The notes under the pieces were generated by a model that was given only the letters and a program-made list of their open reading frames with translations, was not told the DNA's origin and made no database searches. A stretch of DNA of 64,000 nt, taken from Eumeta japonica. Its lineage: Eukaryota > Arthropoda > Insecta > Lepidoptera > Psychidae. The stretch lies in assembly GCA_005406025.1 (NCBI GenBank), contig BGZK01001242.1, positions 1 to 64,000 of the forward strand, in the 5' to 3' direction. Numbering within the stretch: the stretch's first letter is position 1; each line of letters starts with the position of its first letter. Made by a program: the position numbers and the translations under genes. This document shows, one piece after another, positions 13,668 through 25,569 of this stretch.

Positions 13668-14846
13668 ATAAAAACTGGCCAAGTGCGTGTCGGGCCACGC
13701 GCAATGTAGGATCCTACAGCGCCTGCCACAATATATGGACTAAGAAGGAAGCTTTTTGTTTGATACTATAAACCTATTAATTGAATACGGTTTAACGGTT
13801 AATAACGTCTAAAACGGGCCCACGTAGGACGGGTGTTAAGGATGTTCTGATTTTATATTTCCTTAACCATACACGCTTTATAAACTCATATTAACCGTCT
13901 ATTTTACACAATAACAACCTCATTTCAGCAACTTTCAGTGGAATTTTAACGAAATTTTGTTTTTACTTCTCTGAGTATATTGTATAGGTCGTTCAAATAT
14001 AACTCGTTAAATAATAAAGCTTACTCGGCTGTGATAATCAAATAACATCTATTTGATCGCTGGAATGAGAATGAACATCAATCATTGTATATAATTTAAC
14101 TTGATCTTGTTTTATATATAAAAAAAAAATCTTTGACCTGGTGTAATGGGCCGGTATTTACAACGAGGATGTTAACCTCAAAAAGTAATGTTTATTTTTA
14201 TTTTTATCTTTGTTATCCCAGTATTATGACGAATTTATTATTCTACAGCTAAAATTAGTTTATTTGCATAATTTGGCTTTGAATAACATTTATTGTTATT
14301 ATGTTTTAGTTCTCCTGAAGAAGATGGAAATAAATACCAACGAAACGTAGAGATGATTTGAAGATCTAACATCTTATTATTTGAGTCCAAGTTCCCAAGA
14401 ACATTAATTATTATTACTATACCATGGATGAAATCATCCAGGATTATCTATATTATGACATGTTTAGTTTTTAACTTTAACAAGTAGAAGTTAACTATTA
14501 CTCATAAGAGTTGAAGCATACAATGGGTTTTTTACAGACACGCCATGTTTTTGAATGCACTATCCAACCACATCCCACGCCTTGGGTTTGACAATAAAAA
14601 TAAACTCATGCCCGCTTTACGTCCGGAAGAGATATTATACAAAAAAATGCTTTTTAAAATTTTATTTTGCCACTGTGTGTTTAATATATTCTATTATATA
14701 TTAATATATTCGATTAATATTTTATACAATATCTAATTACAGATTTCTAGCAAGAAGAGTCTCGCAGCTAAGGCGTGAACAGACAGATAGACGGACGGAC
14801 ATGTTATAACTATTAGGTCTCCTTATTTACTACGGAACCCTAAAAA
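13668..14846 (+). mobile_element. Lepidopteran retroposon, both ends visible
   Basis: The left end carries ctggccaagtgcgtgtcgg (13675) and the right end carries an acagacagatagacggacgg block followed by tacggaaccctaaaaa (14831-14846). From general knowledge these are the two ends of a very common lepidopteran non-autonomous retroposon. The middle is diverged and contains other insertions. A second, short left-end fragment lies at about 17368-17415. Confidence 0.5.
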
Positions 14847-14977
14847 CTTTTATTTCGCACCTCAGTAACCGTTGTCTAATTACGCTTAAGCGCATCACAT
14901 AGATTGACCGGTTTGTGATTTACAAATCTTGATTATATACGCAATATGATTATAAATTTCGACCATCGTCCGCTCTT

Positions 14978-15569
14978 TAGTCCAATAAAATCTCCAATTA
15001 AAGATGATCTCACCAGTTTTGGCGCAATATGTAAAAATATATTCGTAATTACATAAATAATAAAAGAAATTTAAATTTAAATTGACGGGAAAGGGATGAA
15101 AAAAATAAAAAAGGGTTCAAAAATGCGTTTTTTCAAAATAACTCAATAACGGCGAAAAATATAAAAAAAAGTTTCAAGTAAAAGTTGTATGAAAAAAAAA
15201 TCTACATAAAAAAGGCTCTTTTCAATTTTTCATTATCTGCTTTAGTTTCGTTGCAAATAATTAAAAACAAATTTGTCTCGTTGTGAAATATAAATTGTTT
15301 AAAATTTTACGGTCCTGTATCACGCAGCGCGCGCATCACATATTTAAGCACAAATACAATTACATATGCTTCCCTCTCTATAGATTGTGCAACTAATTTA
15401 AATTAATTTTTTTAAATTAATTAGTTCTTTTTATTTTTTTCATCCCTTTCCCGTTAATTTAAATTAAACTTTCCTTTATAATATTATTATTTATGTAATT
15501 ACGAATATATTTTGACATATTGCGTCAAAACTGGTGAGATCATGTTTAATTGGAGATTTTATTGGACTA
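14978..15569. mobile_element. Foldback MITE with ~130-bp inverted repeats
   Basis: The sequence from 14978 (tagtccaataaaatctcc) inward to about 15115 returns as its reverse complement from about 15428 to 15569, with small indels. The interior (about 310 bp) is A-rich and non-coding. The TIRs make up nearly half of the 592-bp element. Confidence 0.75.
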
Positions 15570-16513
15570 CTAGTACAATACAAACATAGGATTACATAGC
15601 GTAGTGGTTATGCTCATTTGTGCAGTTGATTTTCCATCGGTTAAGTGAAACTAGGAAATTTTGTTTACTCCTGCCTGGATGCGTCCGTCTTAATCGTACC
15701 TCTTTCTTCTCGTAAGAATTTCAATTTTTGTAAGCAAATACGTCCACACATTTTGGCTAATTTCACAGTTATTTTTCTTCATGTATTTAATGTTCGAATA
15801 CCTAATTCATGTTTATATTTTATGTCAGTAGTATTTGCCGAAAATGTGCATTGCGTAGTCCTATATTGACAATTTAGCATTGCAGCTAACTAAGGTTCTT
15901 AAATATTTTTAAGAAATCTGAACAACGCCAAATATAACATTTCCAATAGATTTGCCAGTATACGCAGTAAACTTTACAATACTCAACATAGTTATTATTA
16001 ATTGAAATTCCACAATGCTGTAGATCACTCAGGTATTGTGACCATGATTAATCAAAAAAGCCTCTTGAGTAAGTTCAAAGCACGTCGACCATCACTGCAT
16101 TTAAACTCGTGGTACGAGATTGAATTTGATCTCGACTGTTCATTGTACTGTTACTGTACAATAATTGATCTATGAAAAATGTACTACACGTTATTTAGAA
16201 ACAGATAGATCACTTTAATTGTTTTGAAATCTATTGGCTCCGAGATATGTTATACGTTTGGCAGCTATTTCATAGACAAGTCTTGCCACTTGAGAAACGC
16301 AATAAGGTAATTCGCTCCGGCTATGCCGTTGTCGAAAGTAGTTTGTGATTTATTTACGAATTGGTATATAATTATGATTAGTTCTACCCTCGACGGGCCG
16401 AAACTTCATTGTATTATGTTGGAAACCGTCGTTAGAGTTGCCCGTATCCCTCTCGGCGTAATACAGATGTACGGGGCATTCCGTGCCACTTAACTAAAAA
16501 CTTTAAGCGGGCC

Positions 16514-16541
16514 AACTGGCAGAGTGACTACTCTGCCAGTT
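16514..16541. repeat. Perfect 11-bp hairpin
   Basis: aactggcagag and its exact reverse complement are separated by 6 nt. GC-richer than its surroundings. Confidence 0.6.
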
Positions 16542-17239
16542 ACGAGTGGCATAACTGAGGGATTCCCGAGCCAATCGACTTCAGAGTCATGCGAAATCGG
16601 AGTAACTAGCCATTCATTTAATTACTGTAATTTTTCGGACCTCTATCGTTGAATACGGTTGACTTCTAATGTTAATTTTTGACGGCGTACAATTCACGGA
16701 CCCGTCGTTACTCGCTCGTTCGATGGTCATCTCGAAATCTTTCTGTTGACTTACATACAAACGATATGAGGAAAATTATATCGAATATAATCGTATGCGA
16801 CTATTTACTCGTCCGCATCAGATCAAAGGGTGGATCACGTTATCTTGGTCGTTATCGAATTCTAATCATCGCGGAAGCATGAATGTTCGACTGTTATCAA
16901 ACACCACATCATCATCACACCACCACATCACCACAAAGAAACAGACGTTATCCACTACATCAGTGATGGAGTGTATTTGTGCGTTAACCGATTCCTCGTC
17001 GTTTCGAACAGATAAATTCCTAATTTAGATAACGGTCCGTTAGCGGATGCGCTGGACACCCGAAAGATATATAGAGAGCGGCGATTAGGAAGAAGAAAAA
17101 ATAGGAAGTTGTACCTTTTTTTTGCCTACCAATTAGTTTTTGTGTTCTAATAAACTCGTCGGTCGTTTTTTCTGGCTCAGGGACCGGCTCGGTTATCTTC
17201 TGATTAAAAAACTGCCAGTTAACCGTTCTACTAGTTAAC

Positions 17240-17268
17240 CGTAACAAACAAATGCTTTGTTTGTTACG
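17240..17268. repeat. Perfect 13-bp hairpin
   Basis: cgtaacaaacaaa and its exact reverse complement are separated by only tgc. Confidence 0.6.
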
Positions 17269-17419
17269 TGCGTTTTTGTTAGACAGATGTATATCCCTTT
17301 AAAAAGGTTAAATACATAGAAGACGACGTAGCTACGCCTCAGTTCTCAAATATAAAATTAAAGAACAGCAGACAAGTGCGACTAAAACTCGCACCCTGAG
17401 AGTTCCGTGCAAACTCACG

Positions 17420-20400
17420 TAATTATGTATGTACATATTTCATCCATCAGAGCGTTGACGATTTTTGGCTGTTTTCGATACCGATTTTAGGGAGATAGCA
17501 ATTTAAATAATGAAAAATCTTTTTAAATATTGGAGTTACTGAAATTCTGTAAGTTTTGTAATAAGAAATAAAAAAAAAAAGGTTTCCATTAAGGATTCCA
17601 TGATGTAGATATCTACTCAAACTGCAAACGTCGGTTTGCAGTAGCAAGAAAAATATTTTTAATGCTGTAACTATTGATTAACTTGCCAAACTTTATGATT
17701 CTAGATAAACGCTATAACAACAGACATTTATTAACTTTAAAAAAAATTGATGAAAAAAAAAATCATGAACGTCAGTTTGTGTTTATGGGTCCTTGATGAA
17801 GGTAAAAGAACGGCTGATAAACTTCACGTATTATAAATATTATAAAAACCTTATATTTGTTGCTTCTCATACGGTAAATTACAAACAAAAAAAATATTTA
17901 TTTATTTATTGGAAATATTATTGTTCTCTTATTAGCATTCAGTAAGAGAAAGTGATGCTAAACTTTAGAATTAGGGCGAGTCGTTTCGCATCGAATACCG
18001 TTACCCTAATCCGTGTGGTTAATTTATAAAAAATATTTTTCCCACAAGTAATTATGATAAACATGTATATTTTTTTTGACGTGAGTGAGCGGTACTACGA
18101 AATCCTTCAAAATGAATAAAGTACGTATTGTAATAATACCGCTTGAAGCTCACAGGTGTTAATGTAAGTTTTTTGATCATTGTTACAATGTTTCTTTTTC
18201 GTCTCAGTTCTTAAAATTAATAATTCATTCTTTCAAATAAGTTAGAAAGAGGTTTTATTCTTTTACTAAAAATTAAACGTGCCTTATGAGGCATGTATTA
18301 ACGGATTCTACAAAGTTCTTAGCTTCTTATTCCGTAGCCGCGTTTTGGTTTTTTAACTTTTCTTTTGAGTTAATTTTTATGATAAGTTATAAAATCATAA
18401 AGGCATTCTAGAATTATTGAAACTAAATTACATTTGAAGATTACATTATAAGCATAAATATTTTTCTCTTAGTGAAAAAACTCAAAATTATAACCATCAT
18501 TTGACAGGTACCAAATTCGATACATTTTTGAAGTATTTGATTTTGTACATTAGCATTTCCATACGTCATATCCGCCATGTTGAATGTCATTAATGTTGCA
18601 ATAATTAGACGTCACATTCAATAAACCACGGCTTTTGACATGTGGAATTGTAAGATGCAGCTATAGACATCTCATTTGTCCAAATGTGATAACTAGTTTA
18701 GGAGCTACCCGGGAATGAATGAATATACGTACATGTAAAGCCTGCTAAAATCATAACCTTTCGTAGTTGGGTGGAAATAATTCGTGTATGGACATTCTGT
18801 GCGGGATATGGTTCAAATTTTACTTATGACAACTTTTTAATGTGAAATATCTATTGCAGCGGGTCAGATCGGCTGTGGGGGCGGCGGCGAGGTTTGGAAC
18901 TGATCAATTATCAACTAAAAACTTCAAAACTTAATTACTGACGTTAAACGGGCAAAAGCAAACTTTATGATCCAAAAGTGAAAATTTTTCTACTGTCGCC
19001 TGAAAATCCCGTGTAATCACGATCACTAAAAATTATTTACCTTTTAGACTTAATTTCTTTTTCAATCTCATCATTAATCGATTGGGAATAACTGTATTAA
19101 AAATCGTAGCTTGATATAATACCGATTAGGTGTAATTGAATTTTTTAACTTGCAGTTATTCATGTTTTGATCTGCCATCTCGCTTAAATATCTGAAATAG
19201 AAATTGAAATGAATGTATTTATGTTTTTGTAATTGCCAACAGATGGCGGTAGTAATATCAAAAATAAAACAGCTATTTTCTCCCGAGGATCAAATGTACG
19301 ATTTAGTTTAACTGTTTAGCTTAATCGCGCGCGCAGGGTGCCCGGGTTCAAATCTGTCCAAGGAATTTGTTTTTTTTTCATTTATTTTTAATTACTTACA
19401 AACGTTTTAATTAATTCCAAAGTTATTTTTAATGTCATTAGTAATACGTTTATATTATCAACAATTATTGTATAATAATTTTAATTAGTGACTTTGGGAA
19501 AGTTTTGAAGAACTTCAAAAAAGGATTTTTGGTGAAAGGCTCATATATCATCATTAACCTCTAATTTAAATAACATACGTATGTATGTCACGGGCGCTTA
19601 AGGCATGGACATTTGGTTTTACCAAATTTCTTAATAATGTGTACAAAGACCTAACCGACACTATAACGATTTTTTACTTTACATTTACATTTAGTTTACT
19701 TTCATATTCATGTTTTGTAACATTGTTAAATAGATGTTATTAGGTATAGTTAATACGATATATTTGGACCCTTAACAAAATATTGATAACTAAAATTCAC
19801 TTACTATTTAGATAGTAAGTGAATTTTATTTAGATAAAATCTACTTCAACTTGACATTTATTTAATGAATTGCACCTGTGTTCCTTTCATTTCACAGTCC
19901 TAAAACAAATTTTTGGCTTAATAAACAATAGAATTGAAATATCCTAGCTCAAAATAATTTAAAATTGGGCAACAATAAATTCCTTATGGAAGTTCTCAGA
20001 TATACTAATGAAACGTTTTTACGAAAACATTTATTACGGCATTATTTGACAAGATTTACAATAAAAAATTAAATTGTTTTATTTGATAATATGTAATAAA
20101 TGTTTTTGTCAATGAGACACTCTTTGCATTCTATATTATTTAGATATTCCTCTTTATATTTCCGTAAAAGTTATATAAAAATAAATATATGATCTGAAAT
20201 TCGAATTACTTAAGATTGATCATAATATTTTGCAATTTCGCTTAAAGTTTTAATTACGTCAAATTACATAAAATTGATGCATATTATTCCGAGTTATAAT
20301 ATAATAACAAAAGAACATTTTATATTTTAGGAAGATGTATAATGTTACTATCGTTAAAATTTTAAGGGAGGAATTTCGGGATGGTTTCAGAACGAAAGAA

Positions 20401-21088
20401 CGCATATGTCACATGATTGGTGTTGCTAGTTTATAATAATTACCTCTAATGTGCGAATAATTAATTTTTTAATTGTAATCAAAAATATTATGCTAAAGTT
20501 AAATCGCATAGTATTAGTGTGCTCAAAAATATACGCTATATTTCTTCTTATTTTAATTAGATTGTATTTCATTATATAATTAGTTTCACACTAAAAACAT
20601 TTACTTACTGTGGATTTTTTTTGAGCTTTTGACTTATGCGGTTGAAATTTTATAAAATGTATCTTATATATACACCACGTTTAAAAACAGCGTAATATTC
20701 TTGTATAAAAACAACACGAATAGCTTAAGTATTTATTATTTATTTATTACAAATTCCAAATATATATAATAATTTATTTTAAATAAGTTAAATTACGTAT
20801 ATAAAAGATACGTCTCTTGTGTATTTTTTTGAAAGTCAATTAAATTTCTTCAAATAAATAACTTAAATTGACATAAATATTAAAATTTATTAAAATACAA
20901 TTTTAACTGTTTGTATTTGAGCCTTAATTTGTATAACGGTATGAACAGATGGTGAAAATATATTAAAATTAAGAGAAACGATTCTAAAATAATTAAAATT
21001 TACTAGTATTTAAAGCATATTTTTGCGCGATTATTAAAAAAAACACTACGAATTTTAGGTAAAATGGAATGTTTACATTGGCCGTAAC
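17420..21088. other. Intergenic, no gene recognised
   Basis: Very AT-rich. A perfect hairpin with 17-bp arms (19791-19807 and 19812-19828) and a 4-nt loop is the only clear structure. A tRNA-like word (gggttcaaatctgtcc) at about 19342 may be a SINE head. Confidence 0.45.
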
Positions 21089-21136
21089 AAGTGGGAAATT
21101 TATTTTAAGGGAATACTTAAAATAAATTTCCCACTT
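21089..21136. repeat. Perfect 21-bp hairpin upstream of the gene
   Basis: Arms 21089-21109 and 21116-21136 are exact reverse complements with a 6-nt loop; a shorter GGCC match extends the stem after a small mismatch. It lies about 545 nt before the start codon. It could be a small foldback relic, a cruciform-prone element or a structured transcript; no function is evident. Confidence 0.75.
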
Positions 21137-21379
21137 GGTCTAAGGCCAAAATAATAAAATGAATGTGCAGTTTCAGAAGTTCCTTTGTTTAATCACCAGC
21201 TAAAAATTGGAAATATGTTATTTCCATTATTTTAACTGGTGGTTAGTTGAGAATAGGAACTCTGAGAACTGTAGAAAAAATTATAGTACCGAAGCGATTT
21301 AAATTTTCCCATATCCGTCAAGCGCCATCTCTACGTAACCGGAGAAATAATCTGTCAAATTGCGAGTTTCGTCTATACC

Positions 21380-21680
21380 TTAAATATAGTATAGTTTGTG
21401 GGAATACCCACAGGAGTCCGATTGTGCACATTAGTTTTGTGGTTGTTACGTGTGAACGTGTGATTAATAACAAACTTGATAAATTATTTTAAATCGTGTA
21501 AACGTGAAAACCAAGCAATAGTATTATGTGATAATTGTCTATCTAAAAGTATGTATTTTAAATTAATTTTGTGCGCTTGATAGACAAGTTGGAAAAAACC
21601 ATTGCCAGTGAATCCCCGTAGGCCATTGTAGCGTGTCAGTGTCGTGTAGATTTGTATTGCGCTTTCCTATAAGGAAAATA
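21380..21680 (+). promoter_or_regulatory. Promoter and 5' leader candidate of the ankyrin/I-kappa-B-like gene
   Basis: GGGAATACCC at 21400-21409 fits the Dorsal/Rel consensus GGGWWWWCCM and lies inside a perfect inverted repeat (GTGGG, AATA, CCCAC). A TATA-like taaatatagtata is just upstream, from 21381. An arthropod initiator-type TCAGT lies at 21636-21640, 41 nt before the ATG. The stretch between them (21430-21600) has no long frame and reads like a leader. The transcription start was not located with certainty; the Rel site may be functional or a chance match. Confidence 0.4.
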
Positions 21681-22762
21681 ATGTCCGAGTTGCAGATGAC
21701 AACAGTTAACGGAACAACTTTGAAACGGAAGCCAGTCATCAAACTGAGCAAAGCGCAGAAGGCGAAACCTGGCGAGAGCGAATTGCTGTCGAACCTTGGA
21801 CTAATTAAGAATATACCAATATACGAAAGCTCCAACGCCCACGATCCTATTCTGGGTGGGCAGTATAAACAGTTGAAGTTGATAAATTATTTCAACAGAG
21901 TGACCAACAGCAGCAGGACTTTTGCTAACGCCGTTGACGTGAGCGGCGCGGACGTGGTGAAAAATTCAGATTTAGTGACGAAAACCATCGGTCAGAAGAG
22001 CTATGATTTGGTTTTCCATGCGCTGTGCTCAGTTCTAAGCAATGAAACGAAAATTAAGGCAATGCTCGCTTTGTTAACTGTTCCCAATAAATATAAGGAC
22101 GGTTCCACTCAGACTGATAATGACGATCTAAGAGGGTCTTATGGAATGAACGATGTAGCATCACAGACTGACATAATGACGCCCCTCAATGTCCTCAAAA
22201 AGAAAAGACAGTTCAGGAATAAGAAGAAGTTAGTTCCATATGTTGTACCCAATGAGGACGTTGTTGAATCAGAAAAAGAAACCAACATGTTCACCCCGAA
22301 TAAGCCCTCGATTCAGACACCTCAGAGGATCATCATAAATCCCAAAAATTTTAAAGAATTCAGGAGCAAAGAGTTACCAGTTCTAGAGGACATTCATAAA
22401 GATTTAGATCAAGAAAGTGATACCAACTTTAGTGATGTATCTATTGATACTGTTTCTACTGCATTTGAACGCAATGTCGAAACTCACCTTTCTTGCATCG
22501 ATCAAAGAACAGACAAAAGTATTAAAAGTTCCAGAAGTGTTTGTGAAAAATTGGATGAACCCTCAGATATTTTTAATAGATATGATTGTAAGTTATATGA
22601 TGGTTCTGTAGTGATGTTACCAACAGAGCCTAAAACTGTCTTCCATATAGCAACACGTGATAACTTAGCCTTCCTAACACCAGAAGAGAAAAGGAAGGTT
22701 ATTCATCATCAAGCATTTGTAGATTGGAAACTGTGTCTGCAGCCCAACGAGGATGGAAACCT
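21681..22762 (+). CDS. Coding exon 1: N-terminal half of ankyrin/I-kappa-B-like protein
   Basis: Encodes residues 1-360 plus two bases of codon 361. The ATG at 21681 is the first in-frame ATG after an in-frame stop (TGA, 21609-21611), with A at -3. The exon ends in CT before a strong donor, gtaagt, at 22763. Features: basic start (TLKRKPVIKLSKAQKAKP, 13-30); a possible helical segment around 107-135; STQTD at 142-146 and ASQTD at 160-164, which match dynein light chain LC8 anchor motifs; a bipartite-looking nuclear localisation cluster, LKKKRQFRNKKK, at 172-183; a Ser/Asp-rich stretch at ~244-262; and a conserved-looking lead-in to the ankyrins (FHIATRDNLAFLTPEEK, 321-337, then WKLCLQPNEDGN). 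GC is visibly higher than in the flanks and the frame stays open for over 1 kb, so this is a real exon. Confidence 0.92.
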
Positions 22763-22894
22763 GTAAGTGACTAAAGTGTTAGCCATATATTTTTGGTTTT
22801 CAGTGCATAATTTTTAAATAGGCATTTGTTATTAAATATTAGTATAGGGGGCGCCCATTAACATATATTTTTTTAAATCTTTAGAGCTACTAGA

Positions 22895-23040
22895 AGGTAC
22901 ATATTTTAGGCACTCAAAACCTAATAGCATTATAAATTGATTGATGGATGTCAGCCAAGCAAAATAGGTATACAACGATCAAATCATCTGCTGACTTCTG
23001 CTATCTGTTTATGCTTTTGGGAAACAGTCATGAGTTTAAA
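22895..23040 (+). repeat. Dispersed retroposon 3'-end repeat, copy 2 of 3 (diverged)
   Basis: Follows the same word order as the copies at 6568 and 53712, with many substitutions. Lies just inside intron 1. Confidence 0.45.
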
Positions 23041-24879
23041 AATGAATAAATGATTATTGGTATGGTGATTGATTATCATGGCATAGTTACAATTGCAACA
23101 TAGATTTAAACTTAAACTAGGTCATTCTTTAAATGCTATGGCACAGTCTTAGCATTATGTCCTTTTTCCATTAAAATAGTATATATGAAGTCTGGATATT
23201 GCATCTCATGGTTTATCACCTAAATTTTTTTACATTCTACTGATAGAATTTGTTCAGTGTAGATTTTAGGCAGGCTGGGATTAGTGAGGAAAATACACAC
23301 ACAAAGTCATTTTTACACTGTGAGGCAAACGGCGGGCGTGGGGCGGCCAGAACTTTGTTCGAGAACTCGGAGTAGAGAGAGTGTTTCTTCGTCAGCGGCT
23401 GTCCCTTATATGATCACTCATGTGTCAGTTTATCCATCTGTCCCAGTTAATTTGCTCTGAGTTTTGGTACACATATGAATTTTTGTGGTCCAAACATGGA
23501 CCCGTAACATAAATAAATAAAATTTTAATATGGGGGTCACAATAGTTCTTCGTGAAGGACTTATTGTGTGGGTTTCAAATATATATATTTTGTAATTTTA
23601 AAAGGAGTATTTTTAAAGATATTAACAAAAGAAACGAAAATTGATCATTCTCCCTATTGAAAATACATTAAATATATGAAAATTGCTCACTTCCTTGAAA
23701 GTACTGAGCCTAAAATTTTAAAAAGAATACATAATAGTTTTTATACACATGGGAAAACCTATAAGAAGTATATGGTTTCAAAATGATATAATAAACATAT
23801 CAATTTTGTGCTTACAAATTTACATTTGCAGTTATTTTAGTAACCATAAACTGAATACGGTCATATTTAAAAAAATATGGTACAAACACTTTAACCATAC
23901 AAAACTCTCCATGCGGGTTCTACTTGCACTTCTTATTTTTGTATATACATGTTTTGTTATATAAGGAGATAAAAAAACACAGATAAGGGATTGGTCAGAT
24001 ATCATACATTTTGTAGTAACTTTTAACTCTATACACATGTTTAAAACCATGATCACTTGATAAGATACTGGATATATTGTAATACTCTTCGATGCCAAAC
24101 TGAGACAAATATATGATGAGACCACAATGAACCTCCTAAGTCTGTCTAAGTCTGTGTATTATATATAAAAAGTATTAAATAATAACATTAAAAAAACTTT
24201 TCAAAATAAACCTGTTATAAAAAAAAATTGGACCAGTACAGTTTACAGAAAATTTGCTTAAATATTATATATAAATAATAGTTAAATTTAAGAAATATAT
24301 TAGTAGTATTTTTATAGTTCAATAGTATGTGTACCCAGGAACTGGTAAAATATAACAGCATTTTGTAATGATTGATCTGTATCTATGTTTCGTTTCTACT
24401 CAAATTTTCTTTTGATGTGAGATATGAACATATTGCAGCTGGTTTCTCCCTGTGTCAAGGGCTTAAAATTTAGTGCAAGATGTAGAGGATGATTATGCAT
24501 CTTTTTACAAATATTCATAATCTCTTCCCTTTATAAAACAATTTCGACAAAGAAATCATAGTCATTGAAGTAGCCATTCCTAAGAATAAATAGCTTAGTA
24601 ATTTTGGCAATATTGTTCTAAAAAAGAAGAAGGTTATGAATATTTGCAAAAAGATGCATGGTAAAAAAAATGTAGAAGTTATTGCCTCAATTGCAATTAA
24701 AAATTTTGCATATTCAGTGTTTGGGTTTAAAGGGTAAAATTGTAATTGACACATAATTTGCATGTAGCGAGATGTAGAGTGTGAGTTTAATAAAATGCGA
24801 TTGAAAAAAAATTATAGTAAATGTACAGTGTTGCATTTCTAGGTACATTTTTAGTTTCTACAAAGATCCATTACTATTT

Positions 24880-25560
24880 GGCCTGGCAGACGTTGTTCTG
24901 CACTTTCTTGCCTATATAGTTAATGCCTGCAGAATGCAGATTCGCCAGCATGTATGTCAAATTAATTTTATTCTTCTTTTGTATTGCTCAATGTCAATTC
25001 CGATCCTGTTCTTTTTCGAATCTGATCCCTGTCATACTTGATTCTGATCCTGTTCCTACACTCGTTTTTGACCCTAGTCCTGTTTTTAACTTTGGTCCCC
25101 GTCTCACTTTTGATTCTTATCCTGGTCCCACTCTCGATTCTGCTCTCAATACATTGATTTTTATTTATATATATATATAGCTATCACCCTCGCTCCTCTC
25201 TTGTTCACATAAAATGATTTCCTACATCCTTTGTATCGACTGAGTGCCGAGTCTATCGTGATTTTGATCCCACTCGTCTTTGATTTCATTTTGATCTAAT
25301 CCTTATTCTGGTTATGCTCCTTATTTCAATTCTGGTTCCATTTTTGATTCAATTTCATTAAATAATCCCATTGTTAAGGATTTATTCATGCAGCAACTCT
25401 AAAAATTATGATGTTAAAAAGTACCCTAAATGTAGCCCAATACCTTTCAATAAAAGTTGCATCATGTTCTGTACAGCCGTTTCGAAGATGCCTCGGACAA
25501 ATAGACCGACAGACAGATGCAGTGTTATTTTTTCTATGTAAACCTTGTCCTCACAATAAT
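24880..25560 (+). mobile_element. Retroposon remnant with degenerate internal repeat
   Basis: Begins near tggcctggcagacgttgttctgc, contains diverged gattctgatcctgttcc-type units over about 24995-25380, and ends with cagccgtttcgaag and gaccgacagacagatg words typical of lepidopteran retroposon tails. The 85-residue frame here (24923-25180) simply translates the repeat. Confidence 0.45.
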
Positions 25561-25569
25561 GACCACAAC

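Noticed and set aside
19300..19360. Possible tRNA gene (gggttcaaatctgtcc)
   Set aside because: Only a B-box-like word; no acceptor stem or anticodon arm could be folded by eye.
21633..21680. Upstream GTG-started extension of exon 1
   Set aside because: There is no ATG between the in-frame stop at 21609 and the ATG at 21681, and eukaryotic GTG initiation is unlikely.
24923..25180. 85-residue frame with a hydrophobic start resembling a signal peptide
   Set aside because: Most of it translates the degenerate gatcctgttcc-type repeat.
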